From AC-69 sp036519575 (lineage in GTDB: Bacteria; Actinomycetota; UBA4738; HRBIN12): 25,795 bases of DNA. The DNA lies in contig DATDKZ010000087.1 of NCBI GenBank assembly GCA_036519575.1, forward strand, positions 1 through 25,795, in the 5' to 3' direction. The position numbers and the translations under genes were made by a program. Below are positions 1 to 8,175 of the stretch, in pieces. Position 1 is the stretch's first letter. The number at the start of each line of letters is the position of its first letter. The notes under the pieces are model-generated. The model saw only the letters and a list, made by a program, of their open reading frames with translations, did no database searches and had not been told where the DNA came from.

Positions 1-144
1 GCCACCGCCACCACCCGTGCCACCGCCACCACCCGTGCCACCGCCACCACCCGTGCCACCGCCCCCACCCGTGCCACCGCCGCCGCCCGTGCCACCGCCC
101 CCACCCGTGCCACCGCCGCCGCCCGTTCCACCGCCGCCGCCCGT
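1..144. repeat. 18-bp tandem repeat, eight copies, coding for TGGGGG
   Basis: Eight back-to-back 18-base units (gccaccgccaccacccgt and close variants) fill the first 144 bases and continue off the left edge; degenerate sequence of the same kind follows to about 175. Read on the minus strand, each unit codes Thr followed by five Gly. The copies differ mainly at third codon positions, which suggests selection on the protein. There are no spacers, so this is not a CRISPR array. Confidence 0.9.
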
Positions 145-1065
145 GCCACCGCCACCACCGCCGGTCCCGACGGTTCCTCCAGCCGCGCCGGTCCCGGGCA
201 GAACGATGCCGCCCCCACCGGTCAGCGGAGGTGGCTGGGGGATCGCGGGAAGGAGGTCGCCGAGGATCGACTGGAGGGTCGAGAGGATGCCTGGGCCGAG
301 GAGGGCCATGAGCGGTTGGAGCGTGGAGCTGATCGCCCGGTCGAGCTCGCTCACTGAGAACCCCACGGCCAGTGCCCGCCGGCGGTCGAGGAGAAGGGCC
401 TGGGCCAGTGCCGAGGCCTGCGCGTATCTGCCGTCGCGGAGCGCCGCCCGGAGATCGCGGAGATCGGCGATGGCCTGATCCATGGCGTTTCGTGTTGCCT
501 CAGGCGGAGGCGTGGGCTGGATGGTGGGGCGCGCCCGCGTCCCCTCATCTCCGGTCGGCACCTGGCCGACGAGGGCGAGGGCTCCAGTGGCGATCAGGAC
601 CAGGGCCGCAACGAGAGCCGCGAGTCGGAGGACGACCCGGCGCTCGTGCGCCGCACCGTTCGGAAGCCTGACCGGCGGTGCCGGGGGCAGGATCGGCGCG
701 ATTGGTTCGGCCAACATCTCACGCAGGAGCGCGGTCAACGCCCCAAGCCCCACGCCCTTCTGGAGATACCCGTCGGCGCCTGGAACCTCGGGCTGGCCGG
801 GGACTGCCGATGTGAACAGGACGATCTTGACGTCCGGGGACGACTGTCGGATCTCCTCGACGTCCCAGTCGGCGATGTCGTCGTCGAGGACGACGGCATC
901 GGGCTCTTCGGATCGGAGCGCGGAGAACAGCCCCTCCGGGTCCTTCGCTTCGGCTACGACGGCGAAGCCGTCGTCTTCCAGGAACCGCCTGACCAGGGCT
1001 CGCTTGGCGTAGATGGTCCCGGCGATGGCGACGCGGACCCGGTCGCCAGCCGTCCGTTCCCTCAT
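1..1065 (-). CDS. Membrane-anchored receiver-like protein with Gly/Thr-rich repeat tail (partial)
   Basis: This frame is open from an ATG at 1065 to the left edge (355 codons, no stop), so the C-terminus is missing. A GGGAG Shine-Dalgarno-like stretch lies about 10 bases upstream of the ATG. Residues 10-118 resemble a response-regulator receiver: a phospho-acceptor-like Asp61 in VVLDDDI, Thr85 in LFTSA and Lys103 in YLQKG. The acidic pair expected after the first beta strand is replaced (AIAGT at 13-17), so Mg binding and phosphorylation are doubtful. A proline-rich linker is followed by one membrane span (about 146-167), a helical stretch (about 190-250), and a tail of eight or more TGGGGG hexapeptides. 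I infer a cytoplasmic receiver-like head and an external Gly-rich tail. No known family with this layout is recognised. It lies 137 bases downstream of the GGDEF-EAL gene on the same strand and may be co-transcribed with it. Confidence 0.75.
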   Translation of the reverse strand, partial: MRERTAGDRVRVAIAGTIYAKRALVRRFLEDDGFAVVAEAKDPEGLFSALRSEEPDAVVLDDDIADWDVEEIRQSSPDVKIVLFTSAVPGQPEVPGADGYLQKGVGLGALTALLREMLAEPIAPILPPAPPVRLPNGAAHERRVVLRLAALVAALVLIATGALALVGQVPTGDEGTRARPTIQPTPPPEATRNAMDQAIADLRDLRAALRDGRYAQASALAQALLLDRRRALAVGFSVSELDRAISSTLQPLMALLGPGILSTLQSILGDLLPAIPQPPPLTGGGGIVLPGTGAAGGTVGTGGGGGGTGGGGGTGGGGGTGGGGGTGGGGGTGGGGGTGGGGGTGGGGGTGGGGG

Positions 1066-1202
1066 CCGACCCGTTCTCCCCCGCGGCCCAGCACGCGCAT
1101 CCTACCGCCCTCCCCGAACGGCTACGAAAGGAATCGTACGAGGGATGGGCGATGGACAGGAAGGGGCTTCGCCCTAGGCCGAAAGTCGATTCCCGCTGAT
1201 CG

Positions 1203-4200
1203 CTAGGAGGAGAGCTCGGTTTCCCGGTGGGCGAGGGCCCTTCTGGCCGCCAGGAGCTCGTCGACCCCTTCCATGGGGAGCGGCTTGGCGAAGTAGAAGC
1301 CCTGACCCAGGTCGCAATGCAGGTCGAGGAGCTGTTCGAGCTGGTCGGCCCGCTCGATGCCCTCGGCCACTGGCAGGAGCTCGAGGTCGCTGGCGAGTTT
1401 GATGATCGTCGCGGTCAACGCCGACTTCCGGGGGTCCGTGCTGACGGCGTCGACGAAGGACTTGTCGACCTTCAGGATGTCCACCGGGAACTGCTGGATG
1501 TAATTCAGCGAGGAGTACCCGGTTCCGAAATCGTCGACGGCGAGCTTCACGCCGATCTCCTTGAGCTCGGTGAGGCGTTGAACGGACAGCTTCACGTCCT
1601 TCATCATCACGCTCTCCGTGATCTCCAGGATCAGCAAGCCGGGGTCCAGCCCAGTCTCCGCGAGGATCTCTCCGATCTCGCCCACGATCTCCTGCCGCTG
1701 GAGCTGTCGAGCAGACAGGTTGACGGCCATGTGGAGCGGAGGTTCGACCGGCAGCCGGCCGTGGAGGAGCACCGCCTGGCGACAGGACTCCTTGATCACC
1801 CACCCGCCTATGGGGACGATGAGGCCGGTTTCCTCCGCCAGGGGGATGAACTCGAGCGGGGGGACGAGACCGCGCTCGGGGTGGTTCCAGCGGATCAGGG
1901 CTTCCAAGCCGATGATCGCGCCCGTCTCGAGCTCGATGACCGGTTGGTAGTACAAGACGAACTCGTCGTTGTCGATGGCGCGCTGGAGGTCCGCTTTCAG
2001 CTCCAGGCGGCGCAGCGCCGTGTCGTGCATGGCCGGCTCGAAGAGCTGGTACCGCCCCTTGCCTGCCTCCATGGCCATGTACATGGCGACGTCGGCGTTC
2101 CGCATGAGTTCCTCGCCGCTCTTCGGCGCGCCCACCTCGCCGGGACGTGCCGCGGCGATGCCGATGCTCGCGCGCACGGACACTGTCCTCCCCCCGAGCC
2201 TGATCGGAGTCTCCAACGCAGCCATGATCCTGGAGGCTACTTCGGCGGCCTCGAACCCGACGCCGCCATCCTCCAACAGGATGCCGAACTCGTCCCCCCC
2301 GAGCCGGGCCGCCGTATCTGCGGCGCGCAGGCACCCCGTCAGCCGCTCGGCGACTTCCTTGAGCACTTGATCCCCAAGGGCGTGGCCGAGCGTGTCGTTG
2401 ATGGTATTGAAGTCGTCGAGGTCGAGGAATAGGACCGAGACCGGCCGGCCATCGCGGGTCTGGCGCTCAAGCGCGTGTTCGACCCGGTCGCGGAACAGCG
2501 CACGGTTGGCCAGTTCGGTGAGGCGATCGTGGAAGGCCTGGTGCTCGAGCTGTTCCTCGAAGGCCTTGCGCTCGCCGATGTCCCGGGTGTTGAGCACGAT
2601 CCCGTTCACGTTGGGGTCGCCGAGCAGGTTCGTGAGCTGCGACTCGACATGGAGCCAGTGTCCGTCGCGATGAAGGAGGCGGAACTCTGTCAGTGCCGGC
2701 CTGAGGTCGTCCCCGTCGCGATCTCCGCTTGTTAGGAACTGGAGCACCTGGGCCTTGTCATCGGGATGGACGTGCTCGGTGAGCTTGGAGCCCGTGAGCT
2801 GCGCGGGCTCGTGGCCGAGCACGCGCTCCACCGAAGGGCTGACGTACGTCATCGACGAGTCTGCGGCGACAACCATGACCACGTCCGAGGAGTTCTGGAC
2901 CAGTGATGAGAACCGGGCCTCGCTCCTCCCGCGGAGGAGGTCCTCTGTGAGCGCTGCGCTCTCCAGGGCGAGCGCCGCCTGAGACGAGAGGGTCACAAGC
3001 GCCTCGCACGTCGAGCGTGACAAGGGTGCTTCACTGCCCATGCAAAGCAGCGCCTTCATCTCATCCAGCATGAAGAGCGGCGCCACGAACACGAAGCGTG
3101 TCTCGTCCGGCATCGGAATGAGCCCGCCGAGCTCGCGTCGCGCCGAAGGTTCGATGATCGAATCAAGCGCGATCAGTTCCGCTCGTTTCCAGGTCCGTAC
3201 GGCTGGAAGATTCACCGCCCTTCCGATTGTCGTGCCGTCATCGTGAGAAGCACCGACGACGGTGAATTCCTGGGGGGGACTCCCGTCCATATTCACCAGC
3301 AGGACCACCGCAGCGGTCTCTCCCGCCAGCCTGCCTGCCGACTGCATGGCTGCTCGATGGATGCCGTCGCGATCGGTCGCAACCATCAACGCCTGCCCGG
3401 CGTCCTGCAAGGCCTTCTGGCGCGCGGCGGACAGCTCCTCCCGTCGCACAAGGCCTGCCATCCTGACCACCACCAAGAGGAACAGCGCGATCGACGAACC
3501 GATCACGAAAGGCGCGTCGACCCGCTCGCCCCGAATCTCCTGGATGATCTGAACGGCAGGAACCATCAGCGATGCCCCCGCGAGCAGGCCGAGCCTGGCC
3601 TTCGTGGCCCGGTGCTCCTGTCCAGGGGCGGGATCGGAGAGCCTCCGCATCGAGCCGTGCAGCGCGGCTGCGCCCCACAGGAGATAGAACGAGGCCCAAC
3701 CCGCCTCAAGGTACCCGGCCTGGTTGTAGACGATCCCCTGCACCGAGAGGTAGCTGTAGACGAAGTTGGTGCAGAACAAGGCGATGGCCGCACCCGTCAT
3801 GAGAGACAAGGACTGAGGGCGCCTCCCCGGACCGATGGCCAGACGGACCATGACTACGAGCAGCACGAGGTCCATGAACGGGTAGGCCATGCCGACGAGC
3901 TTCTGGATCGAGTTCGATTCGGGCGTCCGGGCGAGGGGGGACATCACAAACACCCACGAGATCGTCCCGATACCGATCGCCACGATCAGCGAGTCGATCA
4001 ACCCCTCTCGGTCTCGCCCCGGGCTGCGGCGGTGCACCATCAGCAACACACCGGCGATCAGGCAGGGGTAGCCGGAGAGATGCAGGATGTCGCCGATCGA
4101 CGGATAGGGGAGCTCCGCGCCGAAGAGCTTCTCGTAGTTGTGCGTGATGACGTCCCCTGCGACGAACAACGTCTGGCCGAGGGCGAAGAGATACCAGGGC

Positions 4201-4364
4201 AGGCGGTGCTCTGGTCGCCACGTCCTCACAGCGATGACGATCACAACCGGTGAGGAGAACGCGATGACGTTGAAGACCAAACCGATCTTGAGCGGCGGCG
4301 CCAACTCCCAGCCCAGCAGCAAGAGGGTGCTGCCCAGGATGTAGAGAAGCCACCCTCGCTTCAT
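1203..4364 (-). CDS. Ten-span membrane GAF-PAS-GGDEF-EAL protein (c-di-GMP synthesis/degradation)
   Basis: This 1053-residue bifunctional cyclic-di-GMP enzyme candidate starts at an ATG. The first 305 residues hold about ten hydrophobic segments (a sensor region of MASE type, exact family not identified). A GAF-like region follows (about 320-470), then a PAS domain (about 483-600, YVSPSVERVLG), GGDEF (about 605-780) and EAL (about 785-1045). The cyclase signature GGDEF at 689-693 is intact. An RAAD I-site (680-683) stands five residues before it, as in product-inhibited cyclases. The phosphodiesterase residues are also present: EAL 822-824, Asn in NLSARQL, Glu in EITES, the Asp pair in VDDFGTGYSSL, Lys in LKVDKSF, Glu in AEGIE and Gln in GQGFYF. 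Both activities are therefore possible; which one dominates cannot be told. It is divergent from the DUF72 gene across 193 bases and precedes the receiver-like gene. Confidence 0.93.
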   Translation of the reverse strand: MKRGWLLYILGSTLLLLGWELAPPLKIGLVFNVIAFSSPVVIVIAVRTWRPEHRLPWYLFALGQTLFVAGDVITHNYEKLFGAELPYPSIGDILHLSGYPCLIAGVLLMVHRRSPGRDREGLIDSLIVAIGIGTISWVFVMSPLARTPESNSIQKLVGMAYPFMDLVLLVVMVRLAIGPGRRPQSLSLMTGAAIALFCTNFVYSYLSVQGIVYNQAGYLEAGWASFYLLWGAAALHGSMRRLSDPAPGQEHRATKARLGLLAGASLMVPAVQIIQEIRGERVDAPFVIGSSIALFLLVVVRMAGLVRREELSAARQKALQDAGQALMVATDRDGIHRAAMQSAGRLAGETAAVVLLVNMDGSPPQEFTVVGASHDDGTTIGRAVNLPAVRTWKRAELIALDSIIEPSARRELGGLIPMPDETRFVFVAPLFMLDEMKALLCMGSEAPLSRSTCEALVTLSSQAALALESAALTEDLLRGRSEARFSSLVQNSSDVVMVVAADSSMTYVSPSVERVLGHEPAQLTGSKLTEHVHPDDKAQVLQFLTSGDRDGDDLRPALTEFRLLHRDGHWLHVESQLTNLLGDPNVNGIVLNTRDIGERKAFEEQLEHQAFHDRLTELANRALFRDRVEHALERQTRDGRPVSVLFLDLDDFNTINDTLGHALGDQVLKEVAERLTGCLRAADTAARLGGDEFGILLEDGGVGFEAAEVASRIMAALETPIRLGGRTVSVRASIGIAAARPGEVGAPKSGEELMRNADVAMYMAMEAGKGRYQLFEPAMHDTALRRLELKADLQRAIDNDEFVLYYQPVIELETGAIIGLEALIRWNHPERGLVPPLEFIPLAEETGLIVPIGGWVIKESCRQAVLLHGRLPVEPPLHMAVNLSARQLQRQEIVGEIGEILAETGLDPGLLILEITESVMMKDVKLSVQRLTELKEIGVKLAVDDFGTGYSSLNYIQQFPVDILKVDKSFVDAVSTDPRKSALTATIIKLASDLELLPVAEGIERADQLEQLLDLHCDLGQGFYFAKPLPMEGVDELLAARRALAHRETELSS

Positions 4365-4557
4365 GTGGTCAATATCGGGTGGCCGGAACGGTGGCCTGAA
4401 CGATCGCGGGCTACTCGAATTCAGGCATCTTTCTGCCCCGAACGGGCGGCAGCCACCTGGTCGACCGACACCCTGTGCACTGGAAGGGCCAGGTCAACCG
4501 GTTCCCTGGGTGGGTGGACGATCGGCGCCCTGACCCGCCGGGCGCTAGCGTCACCGT

Positions 4558-5319
4558 GTGGCGGTGCTGGTCGGGACGAGCGGGTGGCAGTACGACGACT
4601 GGCGGGGTCGGTTCTACCCGTCTGAGTTGCCCAAGCGGGCCTGGTTGGGGTTCTTCGCCACCCGGTTCCACACCGTGGAGATCAACAACTCGTTCTACCG
4701 GCTGCCCTCGGCCGAGGCCTTCGGTCGATGGAGAAACGAGACCCCTGACGGGTTCGTCGTGGCGGTCAAGGCCAGCCGGTTCATCACGCACATCCGGCGG
4801 ATGCGGGATTGCCGTGACCCGGTCGAGCTCCTGTGGGCCAGGGCAACGCAGCTGGGGCCTCGCCTGGGGCCGGTCCTGTTCCAGTTCCCTCCGCGATTCC
4901 CCGTGGACCTCGAACGGCTCGCAGGATTCCTCCCGGTGCTTCCTCGCGGAATGCGGGCGGCCTTTGAGTTCCGTGATCCATCGTGGGAGACGGCGGAGGT
5001 CCTGGAGGCGCTCGACGCGGCGGGGGCGGCGTTCGTGCTGGCCGACCGGCCGGGCGCCCGGGTCCGCGACGTGGTCACGGGAGGATGGGCGTACATCCGG
5101 TTCCATCAGGGCCGCACGCTCGCACCCGGCTACGCGAGGCCGAAGCTCCGGCGATGGGCCGATCGCATCCGGGCGCTCCCAGCCGGCGACGTGTTCGCCT
5201 ACTTCAACAACGACACGGGGGGCGCGGCCGTACGGGACGCGCTCACGCTCACCGAGTTGCTCTCGGAAGGAAGGACGGCCGGGTCGCCTCGAACGCGGCG
5301 ATCGCCGCCTCGTGGTTGA
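4558..5319 (+). CDS. DUF72 (YecE-like) family protein
   Basis: This 253-residue protein starts at a GTG (4558). The N-terminus VGTSGWQYDDWRGRFYP, the EINNSFYRLP segment, FQFPPRF, the EFRDPSW motif and YAYFNND-like FAYFNNDTGG near the end are typical of DUF72, a TIM-barrel family of unknown biochemical role. The length is normal for the family up to about residue 237. The last 16 or so residues are Arg/Pro/Ser-rich (SPRTRRSPPRG) and are read through the antisense strand of leuD, so the C-terminus looks like a recent extension. The gene converges on leuD with a 71-base tail-to-tail overlap. The function of the family is not established, and the neighbours give no direct clue. Confidence 0.88.
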   Translation: MAVLVGTSGWQYDDWRGRFYPSELPKRAWLGFFATRFHTVEINNSFYRLPSAEAFGRWRNETPDGFVVAVKASRFITHIRRMRDCRDPVELLWARATQLGPRLGPVLFQFPPRFPVDLERLAGFLPVLPRGMRAAFEFRDPSWETAEVLEALDAAGAAFVLADRPGARVRDVVTGGWAYIRFHQGRTLAPGYARPKLRRWADRIRALPAGDVFAYFNNDTGGAAVRDALTLTELLSEGRTAGSPRTRRSPPRG

Positions 5320-5839
5320 GCGTGAGGCCGATGTCGTCGAGACCTTCCAGCAGCCGCCACCGGGTGAAGTCGTCGATGTCGAAGGCCGCGTCGAATCCCG
5401 GAGCGTTCACCGCCTTCGCTTCGAGATCCACCGTCACCTGAGTCGTCGGATCACCGGACACCGCGTCCATCAGCCGGCGAACGGCACCGGACGGAAGCGT
5501 GACCGGCAACAGGCCCACCTTCGTGCAGTTCGTCCGAAAGATGTCGGCGAGGGACGGCGCGATCACAACGCGGAACCCCGCGTCCTCGAGCGCCCACACG
5601 GCGTGCTCGCGGCTGGACCCGGTCCCGAAGTTCGGCCCGGCTACCAGGATCGAGGCGCCGGCGTGGTCCGGCCGGTTTAGGACGAAGGCGGGATCCTTGC
5701 GCCACTCGGCGAACAGGAACGGGCCGAAGCCGGTGCGCTCGATCCGCTTCAGGAACTCGGCCGGGATGATCTGGTCGGTGTCGACATCGGAGCGGTCGAT
5801 GGGAAGCACCGTGCCGGTGTGGGTAGTGAAGGGCTGCAT
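5249..5839 (-). CDS. leuD: 3-isopropylmalate dehydratase small subunit
   Basis: LeuD (196 residues) is the swivelling small subunit of isopropylmalate isomerase. With LeuC it converts 2-isopropylmalate to 3-isopropylmalate in leucine biosynthesis. Recognisable features are the N-terminus FTTHTGTVLPIDRSDVDTDQ, IIPAEFLKRI, GPNFGTGSSREHAVWAL (the substrate-contacting GSSREH loop) and FRTNCTKVGLLP. The length is normal. The ATG lies four bases after the leuC stop codon, so the two are almost certainly one operon and probably translationally linked. The 3' end overlaps the convergent DUF72 gene by 71 bases. Confidence 0.96.
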   Translation of the reverse strand: MQPFTTHTGTVLPIDRSDVDTDQIIPAEFLKRIERTGFGPFLFAEWRKDPAFVLNRPDHAGASILVAGPNFGTGSSREHAVWALEDAGFRVVIAPSLADIFRTNCTKVGLLPVTLPSGAVRRLMDAVSGDPTTQVTVDLEAKAVNAPGFDAAFDIDDFTRWRLLEGLDDIGLTLNHEAAIAAFEATRPSFLPRATR

Positions 5840-5843
5840 CCCG

Positions 5844-7271
5844 CTACCCTCCGTCCGCTACTCGTCGTTGGATGCCCAGGTCGGCCGGGGTGCAGAAGTG
5901 GCCGGCGATGGCGGTGGCCGCGGCGACGGCGGGGCTGACCAGATGGGTCCGGCCACCCTTGCCCTGGCGGCCCTCGAAGTTCCGGTTCGATGTCGAGGCG
6001 CACCGTTCGCCGGGGGAGAGCTGATCCGGGTTCATCCCCAGGCACATCGAGCACCCGGCATCGCGCCAGTCGAACCCTGCTGCGCGGAACACCAGGTCCA
6101 GGCCCTCCCGCTCGGCCTGCGCCTTCACCAGCATCGACCCCGGCACGACCATCGCCCGCAGGCCATCGCGGACGCGCCTGCCCCGTACGACGTCGGCCGC
6201 GACCCGGAGGTCCTCCATGCGGCTGTTCGTACAGGAGCCGATGAACACGGTGTCCGGCCTGATGTCCCGGATGGCCGTACCCGGCCCAAGAGCCATGTAG
6301 GCCAGGGCGCGCTCGGCCGACTCCCGGTGGATCGGATCGTCGAACGAGGCCGGGTCAGGGACCGCGCCGTCGATCGAGACGGTCTGCGCCGGGTTCGTCC
6401 CCCAGGAGACGTACGGGGTGAGCTCGCTCGCCTCGATCCGAATCTCCCGGTCGAACGGCGCATCGGGGTCGGTGCGGAGCGAGCGCCAATGGTCCACAGC
6501 CCGCTCCCACGCTGCGCCCTTCGGCGCGTGGGACCGGCCCTCGAGATACGCGAAGGTCGTGTCATCCGGGCCGACCATGCCGGCCCGGGCCCCGGCCTCG
6601 ATCGACATGTTGCACACGGTCATCCGGCCCTCCATGGACAGCGACCGGATGGCGGAGCCTCGGTATTCGATGACCTTGCCCACGCCACCGCCGGTGCCGA
6701 TCCGGGCGATCACGCCGAGGATGACGTCCTTGGCCGCGACTCCCGGTGGCAGGTCCCCGTCCACCGTGACGGCCATCGATCCCGGCGTGGGCTGCGGGAG
6801 GGTCTGGGTGGCCAGGACGTGCTCCACCTCGCTCGTCCCGATCCCGAACGCGAGCGCGCCGAACGCGCCGTGGGTCGAGGTGTGAGAGTCGCCGCATACG
6901 ATGACCAGTCCGGGCTGGGTCAGGCCCATCTGCGGACCGATCACGTGGACGATGCCCTGGCCGACGTGGCCCGTCGGGTAGAGCTCGATGCCGAACTCCG
7001 CGCAATTTCGCTCGAGGGCTTCCATCTGGCGAACGGAGACGGGGTCCTGGGGACCAGGCGCCGTGGGGACGTTGTGGTCCATCGTCGCCAGGGTGAGGTC
7101 GGGCCGGCGCACGGTCCGTCCCCCGAGGCGGAGACCGTCGAACGCCTGCGGGCTTGTGACCTCGTGGACCAGGTGGAGGTCGACGTAGAGGAGGTCGGGC
7201 TCGCCCTCGGCGCGGTGGACGAGGTGTTGGTCCCACACCTTCTGCGAGAGCGTGGTGCCCGTCGTGATCAC
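5844..7271 (-). CDS. leuC: 3-isopropylmalate dehydratase large subunit
   Basis: LeuC (475 residues from the GTG at 7271) is an aconitase-family enzyme with a [4Fe-4S] cluster. The cluster cysteines are visible in FIGSCTNSR and in the pair AGCSMCLGMN. Other family signatures are TMDHNVPT, GDSHTSTHGAFGALAFGIGTSEVEH (in part) and TSNRNFEGRQGKGG. An upstream in-frame ATG at 7346 exists, but the GTG at 7271 is preferred: AGGGAG stands just upstream of it, the protein then begins ITTGTTLSQKVWD as LeuC proteins do, and the longer form would translate through the operator-like repeats and run antisense into the regulator gene. It forms an operon with leuD and is divergent from the IclR regulator. Confidence 0.96.
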   Translation of the reverse strand: MITTGTTLSQKVWDQHLVHRAEGEPDLLYVDLHLVHEVTSPQAFDGLRLGGRTVRRPDLTLATMDHNVPTAPGPQDPVSVRQMEALERNCAEFGIELYPTGHVGQGIVHVIGPQMGLTQPGLVIVCGDSHTSTHGAFGALAFGIGTSEVEHVLATQTLPQPTPGSMAVTVDGDLPPGVAAKDVILGVIARIGTGGGVGKVIEYRGSAIRSLSMEGRMTVCNMSIEAGARAGMVGPDDTTFAYLEGRSHAPKGAAWERAVDHWRSLRTDPDAPFDREIRIEASELTPYVSWGTNPAQTVSIDGAVPDPASFDDPIHRESAERALAYMALGPGTAIRDIRPDTVFIGSCTNSRMEDLRVAADVVRGRRVRDGLRAMVVPGSMLVKAQAEREGLDLVFRAAGFDWRDAGCSMCLGMNPDQLSPGERCASTSNRNFEGRQGKGGRTHLVSPAVAAATAIAGHFCTPADLGIQRRVADGG

Positions 7272-7280
7272 CTTCTCCCT

Positions 7281-7330
7281 TGTTCCAAACTTGTTCCAAA
7301 TAGTGGAACATGGTACCAATATGTGGAATG
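7281..7330. promoter_or_regulatory. Operator-like repeats between leuC and the IclR regulator
   Basis: The heptamer TGTTCCA occurs at 7281-7287 and again at 7292-7298, 11 bases apart (about one helical turn). The second copy forms a perfect inverted repeat with TGGAACA at 7304-7310 (spacer aatag). A variant half-site, TGGAAT, lies at 7324-7329, and the self-complementary tggtacca at 7311-7318. The stretch is visibly A/T-richer than its surroundings and lies between two divergent genes. In Actinobacteria the NdgR/LtbR regulator binds the leuC upstream region; that this repeat is its site here is inference. Confidence 0.7.
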
Positions 7331-8146
7331 ACTGTATCACGCCCATTCGGGTCCCGCTCGGCGGCCCCCGCCGTCGAGACCGGGGTCGGCGTCCTCGACC
7401 GGACCGTGGCCATCGTCGAGGCGGTGGGATCCGGTTCCCGGACGTTCTCCGACATCGCCGAGGCGACCGGCCTCGCCCGCTCGACCGCGCATCGGCTCAT
7501 CAAGGCCCTCGAGGCGCACGGGCTGCTCTCGTTCGACGTGGGGTTCGGCTACCGACTCGGTCCCCGGCTGGTTCGTCTGGCGTCGGCGGCGATGCGAGAG
7601 CTCCCGCTCCGCGACCTGGCACGGCCGGCCCTCGAGCGGTTGGCCAGGGTGACGGGGGAGACCGCACAGCTCTTCGTGCGCCGCGGTGACGAGCGACTGT
7701 GCATCGATGTGGTGGAGTCCGAGAGCGAGCTGCGAACGATCGTTCCCGTCGGCGCGTCGCTCCCCCTCACCGCAGGCTCCGCCGGAAAGGTGATCATGGC
7801 CTGGGCACCCGACCGGGAGCGCCTATTGGGCCTCGTCCGGCCGTACACGGATCGCACCCCCGGGGTGGATCGCCTTCGGCGGCAACTGGCCGCAGCCCAC
7901 CGCCGTGGATGGGCCGAGAGCTCGGGCGAGCGCGAGCCGGGCGTGGCATCCGTGAGCGCGCCCGTATTCGGCGCCGCTGGCTCGGTCCTAGCGGCGGTGT
8001 CGGTGTCCGGTCCGGCGCAGCGCCTGGGATCCAGGCCCGGCAGGCAGTACGTGTCCGCCGTCGTGGCCGCGGCTCGGGACATCGAAGAGGCCGTCGGGGC
8101 CTCGCTCGGCCAGGGTTCGCGCGCCGAACCCCCGGGTATCCTCTAG
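7310..8146 (+). CDS. ndgR: IclR-family transcriptional regulator, NdgR/LtbR type
   Basis: This 278-residue regulator has an N-terminal winged helix (about residues 25-85: GVGVLDRTVAIVEAV, then the recognition helix GLARSTAHRLIKALE) and a C-terminal IclR effector-binding domain (ETAQLFVRRGDERLC, VPVGASLPLTAGSAGKV). The segment GEREPGVASVSAPV is characteristic of the actinobacterial NdgR/LtbR branch, which controls leucine (and other amino-acid) genes and is encoded divergently from leuCD, exactly as here. Starts are possible at ATG 7310 or ATG 7328. The first overlaps the operator-like repeats and neither has a strong ribosome binding site. The protein is probably cytoplasmic and homodimeric or tetrameric as in the family. 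The PASTA kinase gene follows after 29 bases on the same strand. Confidence 0.9.
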   Translation: MVPICGMTVSRPFGSRSAAPAVETGVGVLDRTVAIVEAVGSGSRTFSDIAEATGLARSTAHRLIKALEAHGLLSFDVGFGYRLGPRLVRLASAAMRELPLRDLARPALERLARVTGETAQLFVRRGDERLCIDVVESESELRTIVPVGASLPLTAGSAGKVIMAWAPDRERLLGLVRPYTDRTPGVDRLRRQLAAAHRRGWAESSGEREPGVASVSAPVFGAAGSVLAAVSVSGPAQRLGSRPGRQYVSAVVAAARDIEEAVGASLGQGSRAEPPGIL

Positions 8147-8175
8147 GGACCTGCGGGTTCCCGTCGGAGACCACT

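Noticed and set aside
1227..2432. 401-codon plus-strand frame opposite the EAL domain
   Set aside because: It is the antisense of a well-supported GGDEF-EAL gene and shows no domain of its own.
5499..7331. Long plus-strand open frame (610 codons) opposite leuCD
   Set aside because: It mirrors the codon bias of leuC and leuD on the other strand and has no domain sense; a GC-rich shadow frame.
7699..8175. In-frame upstream extension of the kinase
   Set aside because: It overlaps the IclR gene in another frame, lacks coding character, and ATG 8176 begins the kinase properly with GGAG upstream.
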